Both the position numbers and the translations under genes were made by a program. This document shows positions 7,696 to 13,258 of a stretch of DNA of 13,258 nucleotides, piece after piece (the stretch's first letter is position 1; each line of letters opens with the position of its first letter). The stretch is from an uncultured Collinsella sp. (lineage in GTDB: Bacteria; Actinomycetota; Coriobacteriia; Coriobacteriales; Coriobacteriaceae): NCBI GenBank assembly GCA_900547855.1, contig URIK01000039.1, positions 1 to 13,258 of the forward strand, written 5' to 3'. Under the pieces are notes generated by a model, which worked only from the letters and a program-made list of their open reading frames with translations, made no database searches and had not been told where the DNA came from.

Positions 7696-8718
7696 TTACT
7701 CGCCGTCGATGTCGGTCGCGACGGCCTCCTCAATAGCCTCGACGCCTTCGACCGACAGATCCTCTTTGCCGTGGCAGAACTTCTTATCGACCCAGCCGGT
7801 CAGAATCGGGGCCATGATTGCCGTGATGATGACGGCAGTGGCGATCTGCGCATACGCGGTGGGCGCAAGCTCGGCATAGCGCGGCGCGACCTCGGCGAGG
7901 GCGACCGGCGTGGTCATGGCCGTGCCGGCAATGGTAGAGCAAGCAACGGCCGCCTTGCCGTTGCCGCCACACAGGCGCTCGAAGGCAAAGGTAATGGGAC
8001 CGACGATAAAGAGCGTGATGAGGCCCAGCAGGATGCCCGAAATGCCGCCGGTGATGAAGCTCGAAAGGCTCATGGACGCACCGAGCTGAAAACCGATGAC
8101 AGCGATCGCGGGATTGGCGCCGGGGACCAGCAGGTTCTTGATAAACGGGAACAAGTTGCCCAGGACCATGCCGATAACAAGCGGCAGGATGGATCCGATG
8201 ATAGTGCCGACGGGGATGTTGGCGAGACCCGAGACACCGAGGATGATCATCGTGACGGCGGGGCCGGCCGTAAAGAACAGGATACCGACGGCGCCCTGCT
8301 CGGACTCATCGCCGAACTCGCCCATGATGCCCGTATAGAGCGCCATGTTGCAAAACGTGATGCCGCCGATGATAGACACAGAGCTCAGGCCCAGGAAGTT
8401 GTCGTTAAAGAAATATGCCACACCCAAGCCGAGAGCCGCTGCGACGACCAGCTTGGGAATCAGCACGACGATGCCGGTTTTGATGGCGCCCGGCGTGGAC
8501 TTAAAGCTGATGCCGGCGCCCACAAACAGCAGGATCGCGGCGACGATGGTATTGGAGCCACCGCGGCAGGCAGCCGTAAAGAAGCCGCCGATCTCAAAAA
8601 CCTGCGGGCAGAAGGTGTTGAGCAAAAGACCGACGATCATCGGATAGATCATGATGTCGCCCGGAATGCGCGGGACCTTGAATTTCTTTTGCTCGTTGGC
8701 GGTTGCTTCCTGTGCCAT
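7696..8718 (-). CDS. kdgT: 2-keto-3-deoxygluconate permease (KdgT family)
   Basis: This is a predicted inner-membrane proton symporter for 2-keto-3-deoxygluconate, an intermediate of pectin, uronate and glycosaminoglycan breakdown. It has 340 residues against about 327 in Escherichia coli KdgT, with about ten hydrophobic helices. Family-like stretches are KVPRIPGDIMIYPMIVGLLL (14-33), ILLFVGAGISFKST (62-75), a GDESEQGAVGILFFTAGP region (136-153) ending in VTMIILG, GNLFPFIKNLLVPG (187-200) and STIAGTAMTTPVALAEVAP (261-279). An acidic tail (319-340) extends past the last helix. The ATG at 8718 follows GGGGG by 4 bases; the in-frame codon ten residues upstream has no better site. The gene is alone: no KDG kinase, aldolase or uronate isomerase gene is near, so the substrate rests on family resemblance only. 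Confidence 0.88.
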   Translation of the reverse strand: MAQEATANEQKKFKVPRIPGDIMIYPMIVGLLLNTFCPQVFEIGGFFTAACRGGSNTIVAAILLFVGAGISFKSTPGAIKTGIVVLIPKLVVAAALGLGVAYFFNDNFLGLSSVSIIGGITFCNMALYTGIMGEFGDESEQGAVGILFFTAGPAVTMIILGVSGLANIPVGTIIGSILPLVIGMVLGNLFPFIKNLLVPGANPAIAVIGFQLGASMSLSSFITGGISGILLGLITLFIVGPITFAFERLCGGNGKAAVACSTIAGTAMTTPVALAEVAPRYAELAPTAYAQIATAVIITAIMAPILTGWVDKKFCHGKEDLSVEGVEAIEEAVATDIDGE

Positions 8719-8868
8719 GAAACCCCCATTTCCGCTGACGGGGTACAAAAGCCCACGTCACGCTTTGCTACAGTAAAGTTTGACCATGGTACCAGAAGAA
8801 ATAGACCAGCTCGGTGAAAAATTCGACAAGTTGGGATGGAACGAGATTCGGCGCCCGCGACGCCACCC
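8719..8868. promoter_or_regulatory. kdgT upstream region with RBS-masking hairpin
   Basis: The 150 bases between azlD and kdgT hold the kdgT leader. On the minus strand ACCCC (8740-8744) can pair with GGGGT (8722-8726), which overlaps the only kdgT ribosome binding site (GGGGG, 8723-8727); the loop is 13 bases. This could lower translation until opened. I could not place a convincing -35/-10 pair for kdgT, and I see no clear azlD terminator. A 35-codon plus-strand reading frame (8786-8893) crosses the gap but has no good ribosome binding site. Confidence 0.3.
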
Positions 8869-9192
8869 CTATATAAGGCTCAAGACGATATAGAGTACGA
8901 TGCCCGAGACGCAGCACCACAGCATCGATTTTGTCTTGACCGCCACGACCACGACGCCGGCGGCCGCAATCCAGGGGACCAAGGCAGGCCAGGGTCCCGC
9001 GTCGAACGCGCCGGGGCTCACCAAGTCGTTGGCGACCAGCGCGGCAAAGGCAGCGGGCGGGATATAGCCCAGGGCCTCGGTAATGCGGGGCGACAGGGTC
9101 CGCCCGCGCAAGGCGAACGCCGGCGCGATGCGAAAGAACGCGATAGCAGCCCACGACGACAGCCACAGAACCAAGAACTCGTTAACGGGCAT
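8869..9192 (-). CDS. azlD: AzlD-family branched-chain amino-acid transport subunit
   Basis: This is the small partner of AzlC in a two-component branched-chain amino-acid exporter (the YgaZ/YgaH type), in the inner membrane. It has 107 residues, normal for AzlD, with four hydrophobic segments (about 6-22, 42-57, 69-86, 90-107). Family features are RIAPAFALRGRTLSPR (21-36) and the loop IPPAAFAALVANDL (44-57). The ATG at 9192 lies inside the end of azlC: the two genes overlap by 11 bases in different frames, which implies co-transcription and translational coupling. The identity rests on this pairing as much as on sequence, because AzlD proteins are short and variable. Confidence 0.88.
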   Translation of the reverse strand: MPVNEFLVLWLSSWAAIAFFRIAPAFALRGRTLSPRITEALGYIPPAAFAALVANDLVSPGAFDAGPWPALVPWIAAAGVVVVAVKTKSMLWCCVSGIVLYIVLSLI

Positions 9193-9874
9193 CGCGGGCA
9201 CCTCTTCCGTCAAATACAGCATCGCACGCCAGCGCAATGGCAATGCCGACCACGACGCTTGCCGGCACGGCAATATTCGTGAGGCCCAAGAACTTGCATA
9301 CGGCGACGGACACCGCGCCCGAAACCGCCGCGACAACGTTGCCGCGCGACAGCCGCTGCGAAAAGAGCAGGCAGATAAAGAGCGAGGTGCAGACAAAGGT
9401 TGCAATGGCGGTGGGAACATCGACAACGGTGCCGACGATGCCGCCCGTCGTACACGAAACGCCCCATGTTGCGATAAGGATCACGTTGAGCACGAAGGAC
9501 TCACGCGGGCCCCAGTCGTCCTTCTCGACCAAATTGGCTAGCGAGATGCCGTACGCTTCTTCGGTAAGCGTCGCGGTGACCGCCAGCGTCTGACACTTCG
9601 AGGCACTCTTCAGATGCGGGGCAAGCGATGCCGAATATAGTGCAAAACGCGAGGAGATGGCGGCGACGCTCGCGATAATCGAAGGTGCCGGTACGCCCGC
9701 CAGCCAAAGATTGCAGATCATAAACTGGCCGCTGCCCGTCACAAACGTGCTGCTCAGGGCAAAGACCATCCAGGGCTCCATTCCCGTCTGCCCCATGATC
9801 ATTCCGCACGGCGCGCCTATTGCAACATAGGTAAGCATCACTGGCCAGACGGTTCTAACGATTTTGAGCACCAT
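9182..9874 (-). CDS. azlC: AzlC-family branched-chain amino-acid exporter subunit
   Basis: This is the large subunit of an AzlCD/YgaZH-type exporter of branched-chain amino acids (in some bacteria also methionine or azaleucine). It has 230 residues, normal for the family, with about five to six membrane segments. Family-like motifs are VTGSGQFMI (45-53), SRFALYSASLAPHL (75-88) and LTEEAYG (103-109, at the place where many homologues have TDE). The ATG at 9874 was chosen because AGGA lies 10 bases upstream and the protein then begins like the family; the longer frame from TTG 9943 adds 23 polar residues without a ribosome binding site. azlD follows with an 11-base overlap. No Lrp-type regulator, a frequent neighbour, is in the window. 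Confidence 0.92.
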   Translation of the reverse strand: MVLKIVRTVWPVMLTYVAIGAPCGMIMGQTGMEPWMVFALSSTFVTGSGQFMICNLWLAGVPAPSIIASVAAISSRFALYSASLAPHLKSASKCQTLAVTATLTEEAYGISLANLVEKDDWGPRESFVLNVILIATWGVSCTTGGIVGTVVDVPTAIATFVCTSLFICLLFSQRLSRGNVVAAVSGAVSVAVCKFLGLTNIAVPASVVVGIAIALACDAVFDGRGARDAR

Positions 9875-10000
9875 ACGCTTCTCATCCTGACAAGGTCTCC
9901 GAACCGCATGTAGCGACACGGCAGAATCATCATCCGACAGCAACCGAGTTCACCTACAATTGCCACCGGATCGAAAGACACAACTTTTTAGGAAGTCATT
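9875..10000. promoter_or_regulatory. Divergent promoter region, azlC / HD gene
   Basis: These 126 bases separate two divergent genes. For the plus-strand HD gene, TACAAT at 9955-9960 is a good -10 box. A CCGACA at 9934-9939 could be a -35, but the spacing of 15 bases is short. AGGAAGT (9990-9996) is the ribosome binding site, 4 bases before the ATG. No convincing promoter was found for azlC; AGGA (9885-9888, minus strand) is its ribosome binding site. Confidence 0.4.
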
Positions 10001-10813
10001 ATGACAGCTATCGATCGAGACCGGGTGCGCGCGGCCTTCAAAAGCTACACCGATGCCTACGACGCCACCAACCCACGCATCGCGCTCAAAATCGAGCATA
10101 CGTACCACGTGGCCGAGGCATGCGATGCCGTAGCGCGCGAGCAGGGCTGGTCGTCAGAAGATATTGACCTGGCATGGCTTTGCGGCCTGCTACACGATAT
10201 GGGCCGCTTTGAGCAGCTGCGACGCTGGGACACCTTTAAGGACGCCGAGAGCATGAGCCATGCGGCGCTGGGGATCGAGGTCCTCTTTGGCGAGAATCCC
10301 GCCGATGCACCCGCCGTAACGAGCATCCGCGACTTTATCGATGACCCGGCAGAAGATGAGCTCATCCGAGCGAGCATTGCCTATCACAGCGATTTCCGTC
10401 TACCCGCGCAGCTCGACGTGCGCACGCGAAGCTTCTGCGATATCGTGCGCGATGGTGACAAGATCGACATTATGCGCACCATCGCCGACAGCACCGTCGA
10501 CACTATCCTCAAGGTGGACGAGAAGACGTTTCTCGGCAGCCGTTTCTCGTCGCCGACACTTGCCGCCTTTGACGAGCACCGCTGCGTCGCACGCGATGAA
10601 CGCAACGAGCCCGCAGACTACCTGGTGGGACTCATCTGCTTTATGTTTGAGCTCGTCTATCCGGCAAGCCGCGCGCTGGCGCGCGAACAGGGCGATATCC
10701 ACCGCCTGCTCGACGCGCCCTTTGGCATTACGCGGCCCTTTACCGACCCCGCCACGCAGGCAACCTGGAGCCGTCTAAAGGACGAGATGCGTAACTGGCT
10801 GGCGCGCGCCTAG
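10001..10813 (+). CDS. HD-domain phosphohydrolase
   Basis: This is a predicted soluble metal-dependent phosphohydrolase with 270 residues. The HD signature is complete: His36 (in EHTYHVAEA), the His65-Asp66 doublet in LLHDMGRFEQ, His87 (in SMSHAALG), His129 (in AYHSDFRLP) and Asp153 in DGDKIDIMR. The distal HxxxxD-like elements suggest a two-metal HD site like those of nucleotide or phosphoester hydrolases. No extra regulatory domain (GAF, PAS, RelA synthetase, EAL) is seen. The C-terminal third (about 175-270) is helical and not recognised. The ATG at 10001 has AGGAAGT just upstream. The substrate is unknown. The gene diverges from azlC and converges on etfA, sharing its last bases with that gene's stop. 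An HD-GYP cyclic-di-GMP phosphodiesterase was considered, but no GYP follows the HD. Confidence 0.88.
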   Translation: MTAIDRDRVRAAFKSYTDAYDATNPRIALKIEHTYHVAEACDAVAREQGWSSEDIDLAWLCGLLHDMGRFEQLRRWDTFKDAESMSHAALGIEVLFGENPADAPAVTSIRDFIDDPAEDELIRASIAYHSDFRLPAQLDVRTRSFCDIVRDGDKIDIMRTIADSTVDTILKVDEKTFLGSRFSSPTLAAFDEHRCVARDERNEPADYLVGLICFMFELVYPASRALAREQGDIHRLLDAPFGITRPFTDPATQATWSRLKDEMRNWLARA

Positions 10814-12015
10814 CGCTCAAGCTGGGCTAGCAGCTCCTCGACGACCTCGACGGCGTCCCCAACAACCTTGTACTGGGCAGCACCGAAAATGGGGGCATCC
10901 GGGTCCTCGTTGATGGCGATAATGCACTCCGCCCCACCGATGCCGGCGAGATGCTGGATGGCGCCCGAAACACCGATACTCACGAGAAGCTTGGGCGAAA
11001 CCGATACGCCGGTCTGGCCAATCTGATGGCGATACTCCAACCAGCCGGCCTCCACGACAGGTCGCGTGCAACCAAGCTCGGCTCCCAGAGCCTCGGCGAG
11101 CCTTCGCATCAGGGGCAGATTCTTCTTGCAGCCAATGCCGCGGCCCACCACGACCAAGCGCTCGGCATCGGCGATCGAGGCCTGCTGCCTCCACTCCTCG
11201 GCGGGAATCGAGATCTCGACACGAGCCTTAGCATCATCCGCAAGCGATATCTGGGTAATCGTGCCGGAGCGGTCGTAGTCAAAGTCGGGCGCCTTAAAGA
11301 TGCCGGGACGAACCGTTGCCATCTGGGGACGATGATTGGGGCAGACGATGGTGGCCATCAGGTTGCCGCCAAACGCCGGACGCGTCTGTTGCAGCAGTCC
11401 CGTCTCCGTATCCATCGAAAGTACAGTGCAGTCAGCCGTAAGGCCCGTCTGCAAGCGCACGGCAACGCCGGGTGCCAGTTCGCGGCCAAAGGCGGTCGCG
11501 CCGTACAGAATGGCCTCGGGCTTGCGCTCTGTCACCAAATCACAGATCAGGCGGACATAGACTTCAGCGTCGTTCTGACGCAGGCGCTCGTCGCGACAGA
11601 CCAGGACCTCATCTGCGCCCGCGCAAACCAGATGCTCCAGGTCGCCGAGAGAACCCTCGGGACCCATACCGACCAGTGCCACCAGACGGCAGCCGCGAGC
11701 ATCGGCAAGCTCGCGGCCCTTGCCCATAAGCTCATAGGCAACGGGAGTCACCGTATCGTGCTCGTCGGTCTGCGCGAATACCCAAATGTCTCGATACGCA
11801 TCAAGGTCAACCGCGCCGGCGGCCTCATCACGCTCGATCGAGATAGCGTTGACAGGGCAGGCGTCGACGCACCCACCGCATAGGATGCAGCCGTCGGTTA
11901 CGTGGGCGCATCGGTTGGGTCGCTCGCCTTCCACCACGATGCCGCCCGAAGCACAGGCGCGAACGCAGCGACCGCAGCCGATACAGGCTTCGCTATCGAT
12001 AATCAGTCCGCTCAT
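10810..12015 (-). CDS. etfA: Electron transfer flavoprotein alpha subunit with ferredoxin domain
   Basis: This is EtfA fused to an N-terminal 2x[4Fe-4S] ferredoxin domain, 401 residues against about 310-330 for a plain EtfA. The cluster ligands are CIGCGRCVRAC (Cys11, 14, 17, 21) and CILCGGCVDACP (Cys43, 46, 49, 53); Cys36 is extra. The ETF N-terminal domain spans about 75-265, with TRPAFGGNLMAT (211-222). The FAD domain (about 285-395) has GRGIGCKKNLPLM (291-303), GQTGVSVSPKLLVSIGVSG (333-351) and INEDPDAPIF (368-377). The protein would work in the cytoplasm as a heterodimer with EtfB, passing electrons between flavins and an iron-sulfur chain. The ATG follows the etfB stop codon with no gap; GAGGGG within the end of etfB is its ribosome binding site. 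Fd-fused EtfA is found in bifurcating complexes such as CarE and LctC. It ends in a CTAG shared with the convergent HD gene. Confidence 0.94.
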   Translation of the reverse strand: MSGLIIDSEACIGCGRCVRACASGGIVVEGERPNRCAHVTDGCILCGGCVDACPVNAISIERDEAAGAVDLDAYRDIWVFAQTDEHDTVTPVAYELMGKGRELADARGCRLVALVGMGPEGSLGDLEHLVCAGADEVLVCRDERLRQNDAEVYVRLICDLVTERKPEAILYGATAFGRELAPGVAVRLQTGLTADCTVLSMDTETGLLQQTRPAFGGNLMATIVCPNHRPQMATVRPGIFKAPDFDYDRSGTITQISLADDAKARVEISIPAEEWRQQASIADAERLVVVGRGIGCKKNLPLMRRLAEALGAELGCTRPVVEAGWLEYRHQIGQTGVSVSPKLLVSIGVSGAIQHLAGIGGAECIIAINEDPDAPIFGAAQYKVVGDAVEVVEELLAQLER

Positions 12016-12831
12016 CTATGCCATCCCCTCGATAATCTTGGCAAGTTTTGCCGCCTGCTCGGACGCCGTTCCGTCAACGTCCTCGCACGTTTGGTCACGG
12101 TCGGGCACAAACGATCGCACGACCTGTGTCGGTGATCCGGCAAGGCCGCAACGCGAGGGATCGGCGTTCACGTCGGCGGCACTGACCACGCGCACGTCCG
12201 CCTCCTCCGCCGCGCGAATACCGGCAATGCTCGGCATACGCAGCTGGCCGATCTCCTTGGCGGTCGTCATCGCACACGGCATCTCAAGATAGACCGTCTC
12301 CTCGCCGGCATCGCAGCCGTGAACAAGCGCCAGTGAACCACAGGTCGTAAAGCCCGCGCTTTGCACGCAACTCACGTCGGTCACGCAGGGAATCTCAAAG
12401 GCACCGGCAAGTTCGGGACCAATCTGGGCCGTATCGCCGTCCACCGCCATCTTGCCGCAGATGAGCAGGTCAAAGTCCTCGTCGAGCGCCTCGATACCGC
12501 ACTTGAGGGCATAGGTGGTTGCCAGGGTATCGGCACCCGCAAAGGCGCGATCGGTCAGCAGCAGTGCGTCATCGGCGCCTCGGGCGATGCAGTCGCGCAA
12601 TAGCGATTCAGTCGCGGGGATGCCCATCGACACCACCGTTACGCGCACGTCCATGCCAAAGCCGATAAAGTCGTCCTTCAGCGCCAGCGCGCATTCCAAA
12701 GCGCTCGCGTCAAAGGGGTTAATGACCGCTTGCTTGCCATCGCGCACGATAGTATTGGTCTTGGGGTCCATCTTGACCTCGGTGCTTCCGGGCACGGCCT
12801 TGACGCACACCACCATATGGAAATCGCTCAT
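12016..12831 (-). CDS. etfB: Electron transfer flavoprotein beta subunit
   Basis: This is EtfB, partner of the Fd-fused EtfA just downstream, 271 residues (family about 250-275). It opens with the family-typical MVVCVKAVPGSTEVKMD (6-22) and NPFDASALECAL (38-49). The segment GADTLATTYAL (99-109) and the adenine-nucleotide/flavin-binding DGDTAQIGPELAG (131-143) are also characteristic. The start is ambiguous. GTG 12837 overlaps the upstream stop as GTGA, but its gap from AAAGGGGG is only 3 bases. The ATG at 12831 has a 9-base gap and was chosen. A third ATG at 12816 would start right at MVVCVK. The gene lies between the oxidase and etfA with virtually no spacing, so all three should be made together. 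Whether its flavin bifurcates cannot be decided by eye. Confidence 0.93.
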   Translation of the reverse strand: MSDFHMVVCVKAVPGSTEVKMDPKTNTIVRDGKQAVINPFDASALECALALKDDFIGFGMDVRVTVVSMGIPATESLLRDCIARGADDALLLTDRAFAGADTLATTYALKCGIEALDEDFDLLICGKMAVDGDTAQIGPELAGAFEIPCVTDVSCVQSAGFTTCGSLALVHGCDAGEETVYLEMPCAMTTAKEIGQLRMPSIAGIRAAEEADVRVVSAADVNADPSRCGLAGSPTQVVRSFVPDRDQTCEDVDGTASEQAAKLAKIIEGMA

Positions 12832-12833
12832 CT

Positions 12834-13210
12834 TCACGCGCCCCCTTTCTGGACAAGCTCATCCAAGAGCTTCTCCGAAAACAGGTTGCCGCGACCCAGT
12901 TGCCCGTCGGGATCGAGCTGGAGCTTGAGCCGCGCCGACTCGACCATGGCCTCGTGACCGTACATCGTCTCTAAGAAGCCCGCCTTGATCTTGCCGACGC
13001 CGTGCTCGGCAGAAACGGCGCCGCCCATAGCCGTCACCTCCGCAGCCCACCGGGCAAACAGCTCGCCACCTCGACGGTAGTCCTGCGCATCGCGCGGCAG
13101 AATGTTCACATGCAGATGGTTGTTACCGATATGCCCCCAGGCAGCAGACTCAAGCCCGCTTTCGGCCAGCGTGCGGCGATAGAGGGCCACGACATCGGCA
13201 AGGCGTGCAT
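12834..13210 (-). CDS. FAD-linked oxidase C-terminal part (2-hydroxyacid dehydrogenase-like), 5'-truncated
   Basis: This is the C-terminal part, about 125 residues, of a GlcD/D-lactate dehydrogenase-type flavoprotein (FAD_oxidase_C domain, VAO superfamily). The 5' portion, including the FAD-binding PCMH domain, is cut off at the adapter. The frame is open from the junction, beginning ARLADVVALYRRTLAES; the internal GTG at 13190 is not the real start. The motif GHIGNNHLHVNI keeps the two histidines of the usual HxGDGNLH (codons at 13131-13133 and 13110-13112). AEHGVGK supplies the conserved glutamate (13005-13007); these three residues bind the catalytic metal in relatives. It ends with LDPDGQLGRGNLF, close to the family terminus. 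The stop overlaps the alternative GTG start of etfB. With etfBA it suggests a hydroxyacid:NAD/ferredoxin complex. The exact substrate (lactate, glycolate, 2-hydroxyglutarate or other) is unknown. Confidence 0.88.
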
Positions 13211-13258
13211 CTGTCTCTTATACACATCTGACGCTGCCGACGACTAGTCGAGTGTAGA
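13211..13258 (-). other. Illumina Nextera i5-side adapter (artefact)
   Basis: This is not genomic DNA. Bases 13211-13229 are the Tn5 mosaic end in reverse complement (CTGTCTCTTATACACATCT). Bases 13230-13243 are the reverse complement of the Nextera read-1 sequence (GACGCTGCCGACGA). Bases 13244-13251 (CTAGTCGA) are at the i5 index position; the reverse complement TCGACTAG matches, from memory, index S513. Bases 13252-13258 are the start of the P5 primer complement. Translated forward, this gives the false peptide CLLYTSDAADD. Genomic sequence ends at 13210. Confidence 0.99.

Noticed and set aside
8786..8893. A 35-codon plus-strand frame (MVPEEIDQLGEKFDKLGWNE...) between kdgT and azlD
   Set aside because: It has no good ribosome binding site, runs into the azlD 3' end in antisense, and matches nothing I recognise. 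Conservation in relatives would be needed to revive it.
1..13258. A circular element or transposon bounded by the terminal Tn5-like inverted sequences
   Set aside because: The ends are the engineered Nextera mosaic end plus index and primer sequence, and the flanking genomic 9-mers (ATCGTGGTG and GGCGTGCAT) do not match as a target duplication. They are library adapters.

Overview
The window is a 13,162-base genomic insert (49-13210) flanked by sequencing-library adapter. Bases 1-48 and 13211-13258 are Illumina Nextera/Tn5 adapter with index sequences, not organism DNA. The two outermost genes are therefore cut artificially, and any protein predicted through the junctions carries a false tail. 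The genomic part is GC-rich and gene-dense, with no gene-free stretch over 300 bases. Strong G/C third-position use, the gene families present, a clade-II single-chain PurL and a ferredoxin-fused EtfA suggest an anaerobic gut Actinobacterium of the Coriobacteriia, most likely Collinsella or a relative. That assignment is inference from recall, not a search result.

Layout from left to right. A 3'-truncated CPA2-type cation:proton antiporter (minus) diverges from purL (plus), which encodes a 1248-residue FGAM synthase. purL ends in a very strong intrinsic terminator. A DMT/EamA transporter gene starts just 25 bases after that terminator's T-tract and ends in its own terminator. Next come two minus-strand genes that appear separately transcribed: a membrane-anchored GGDEF diguanylate cyclase and a KdgT-type 2-keto-3-deoxygluconate permease. 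A striking nested hairpin lies between them. An azlC-azlD pair (minus, overlapping by 11 bases), a likely branched-chain amino-acid exporter, diverges from a plus-strand HD-domain phosphohydrolase gene. The HD gene converges on a minus-strand operon, FAD-linked oxidase (5'-truncated) > etfB > etfA with a 2x[4Fe-4S] ferredoxin domain. The two convergent stop codons share one CTAG.

Most of the genes are recognisable core or transport functions. The best biological candidate for a coherent system is the oxidase-EtfB-Fd-EtfA operon. Its composition resembles electron-bifurcating or confurcating lactate (2-hydroxyacid) dehydrogenase complexes such as LctBCD of Acetobacterium woodii, in which NADH, ferredoxin and a hydroxyacid are coupled. 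Other points of interest are an attenuator-like arrangement ahead of the EamA gene, a hairpin that can cover the kdgT ribosome binding site, and a ferredoxin-type operon with zero-spacing translational coupling. I saw no tRNA, rRNA, CRISPR array, insertion sequence or phage gene, and nothing that I could defend as a wholly new system.
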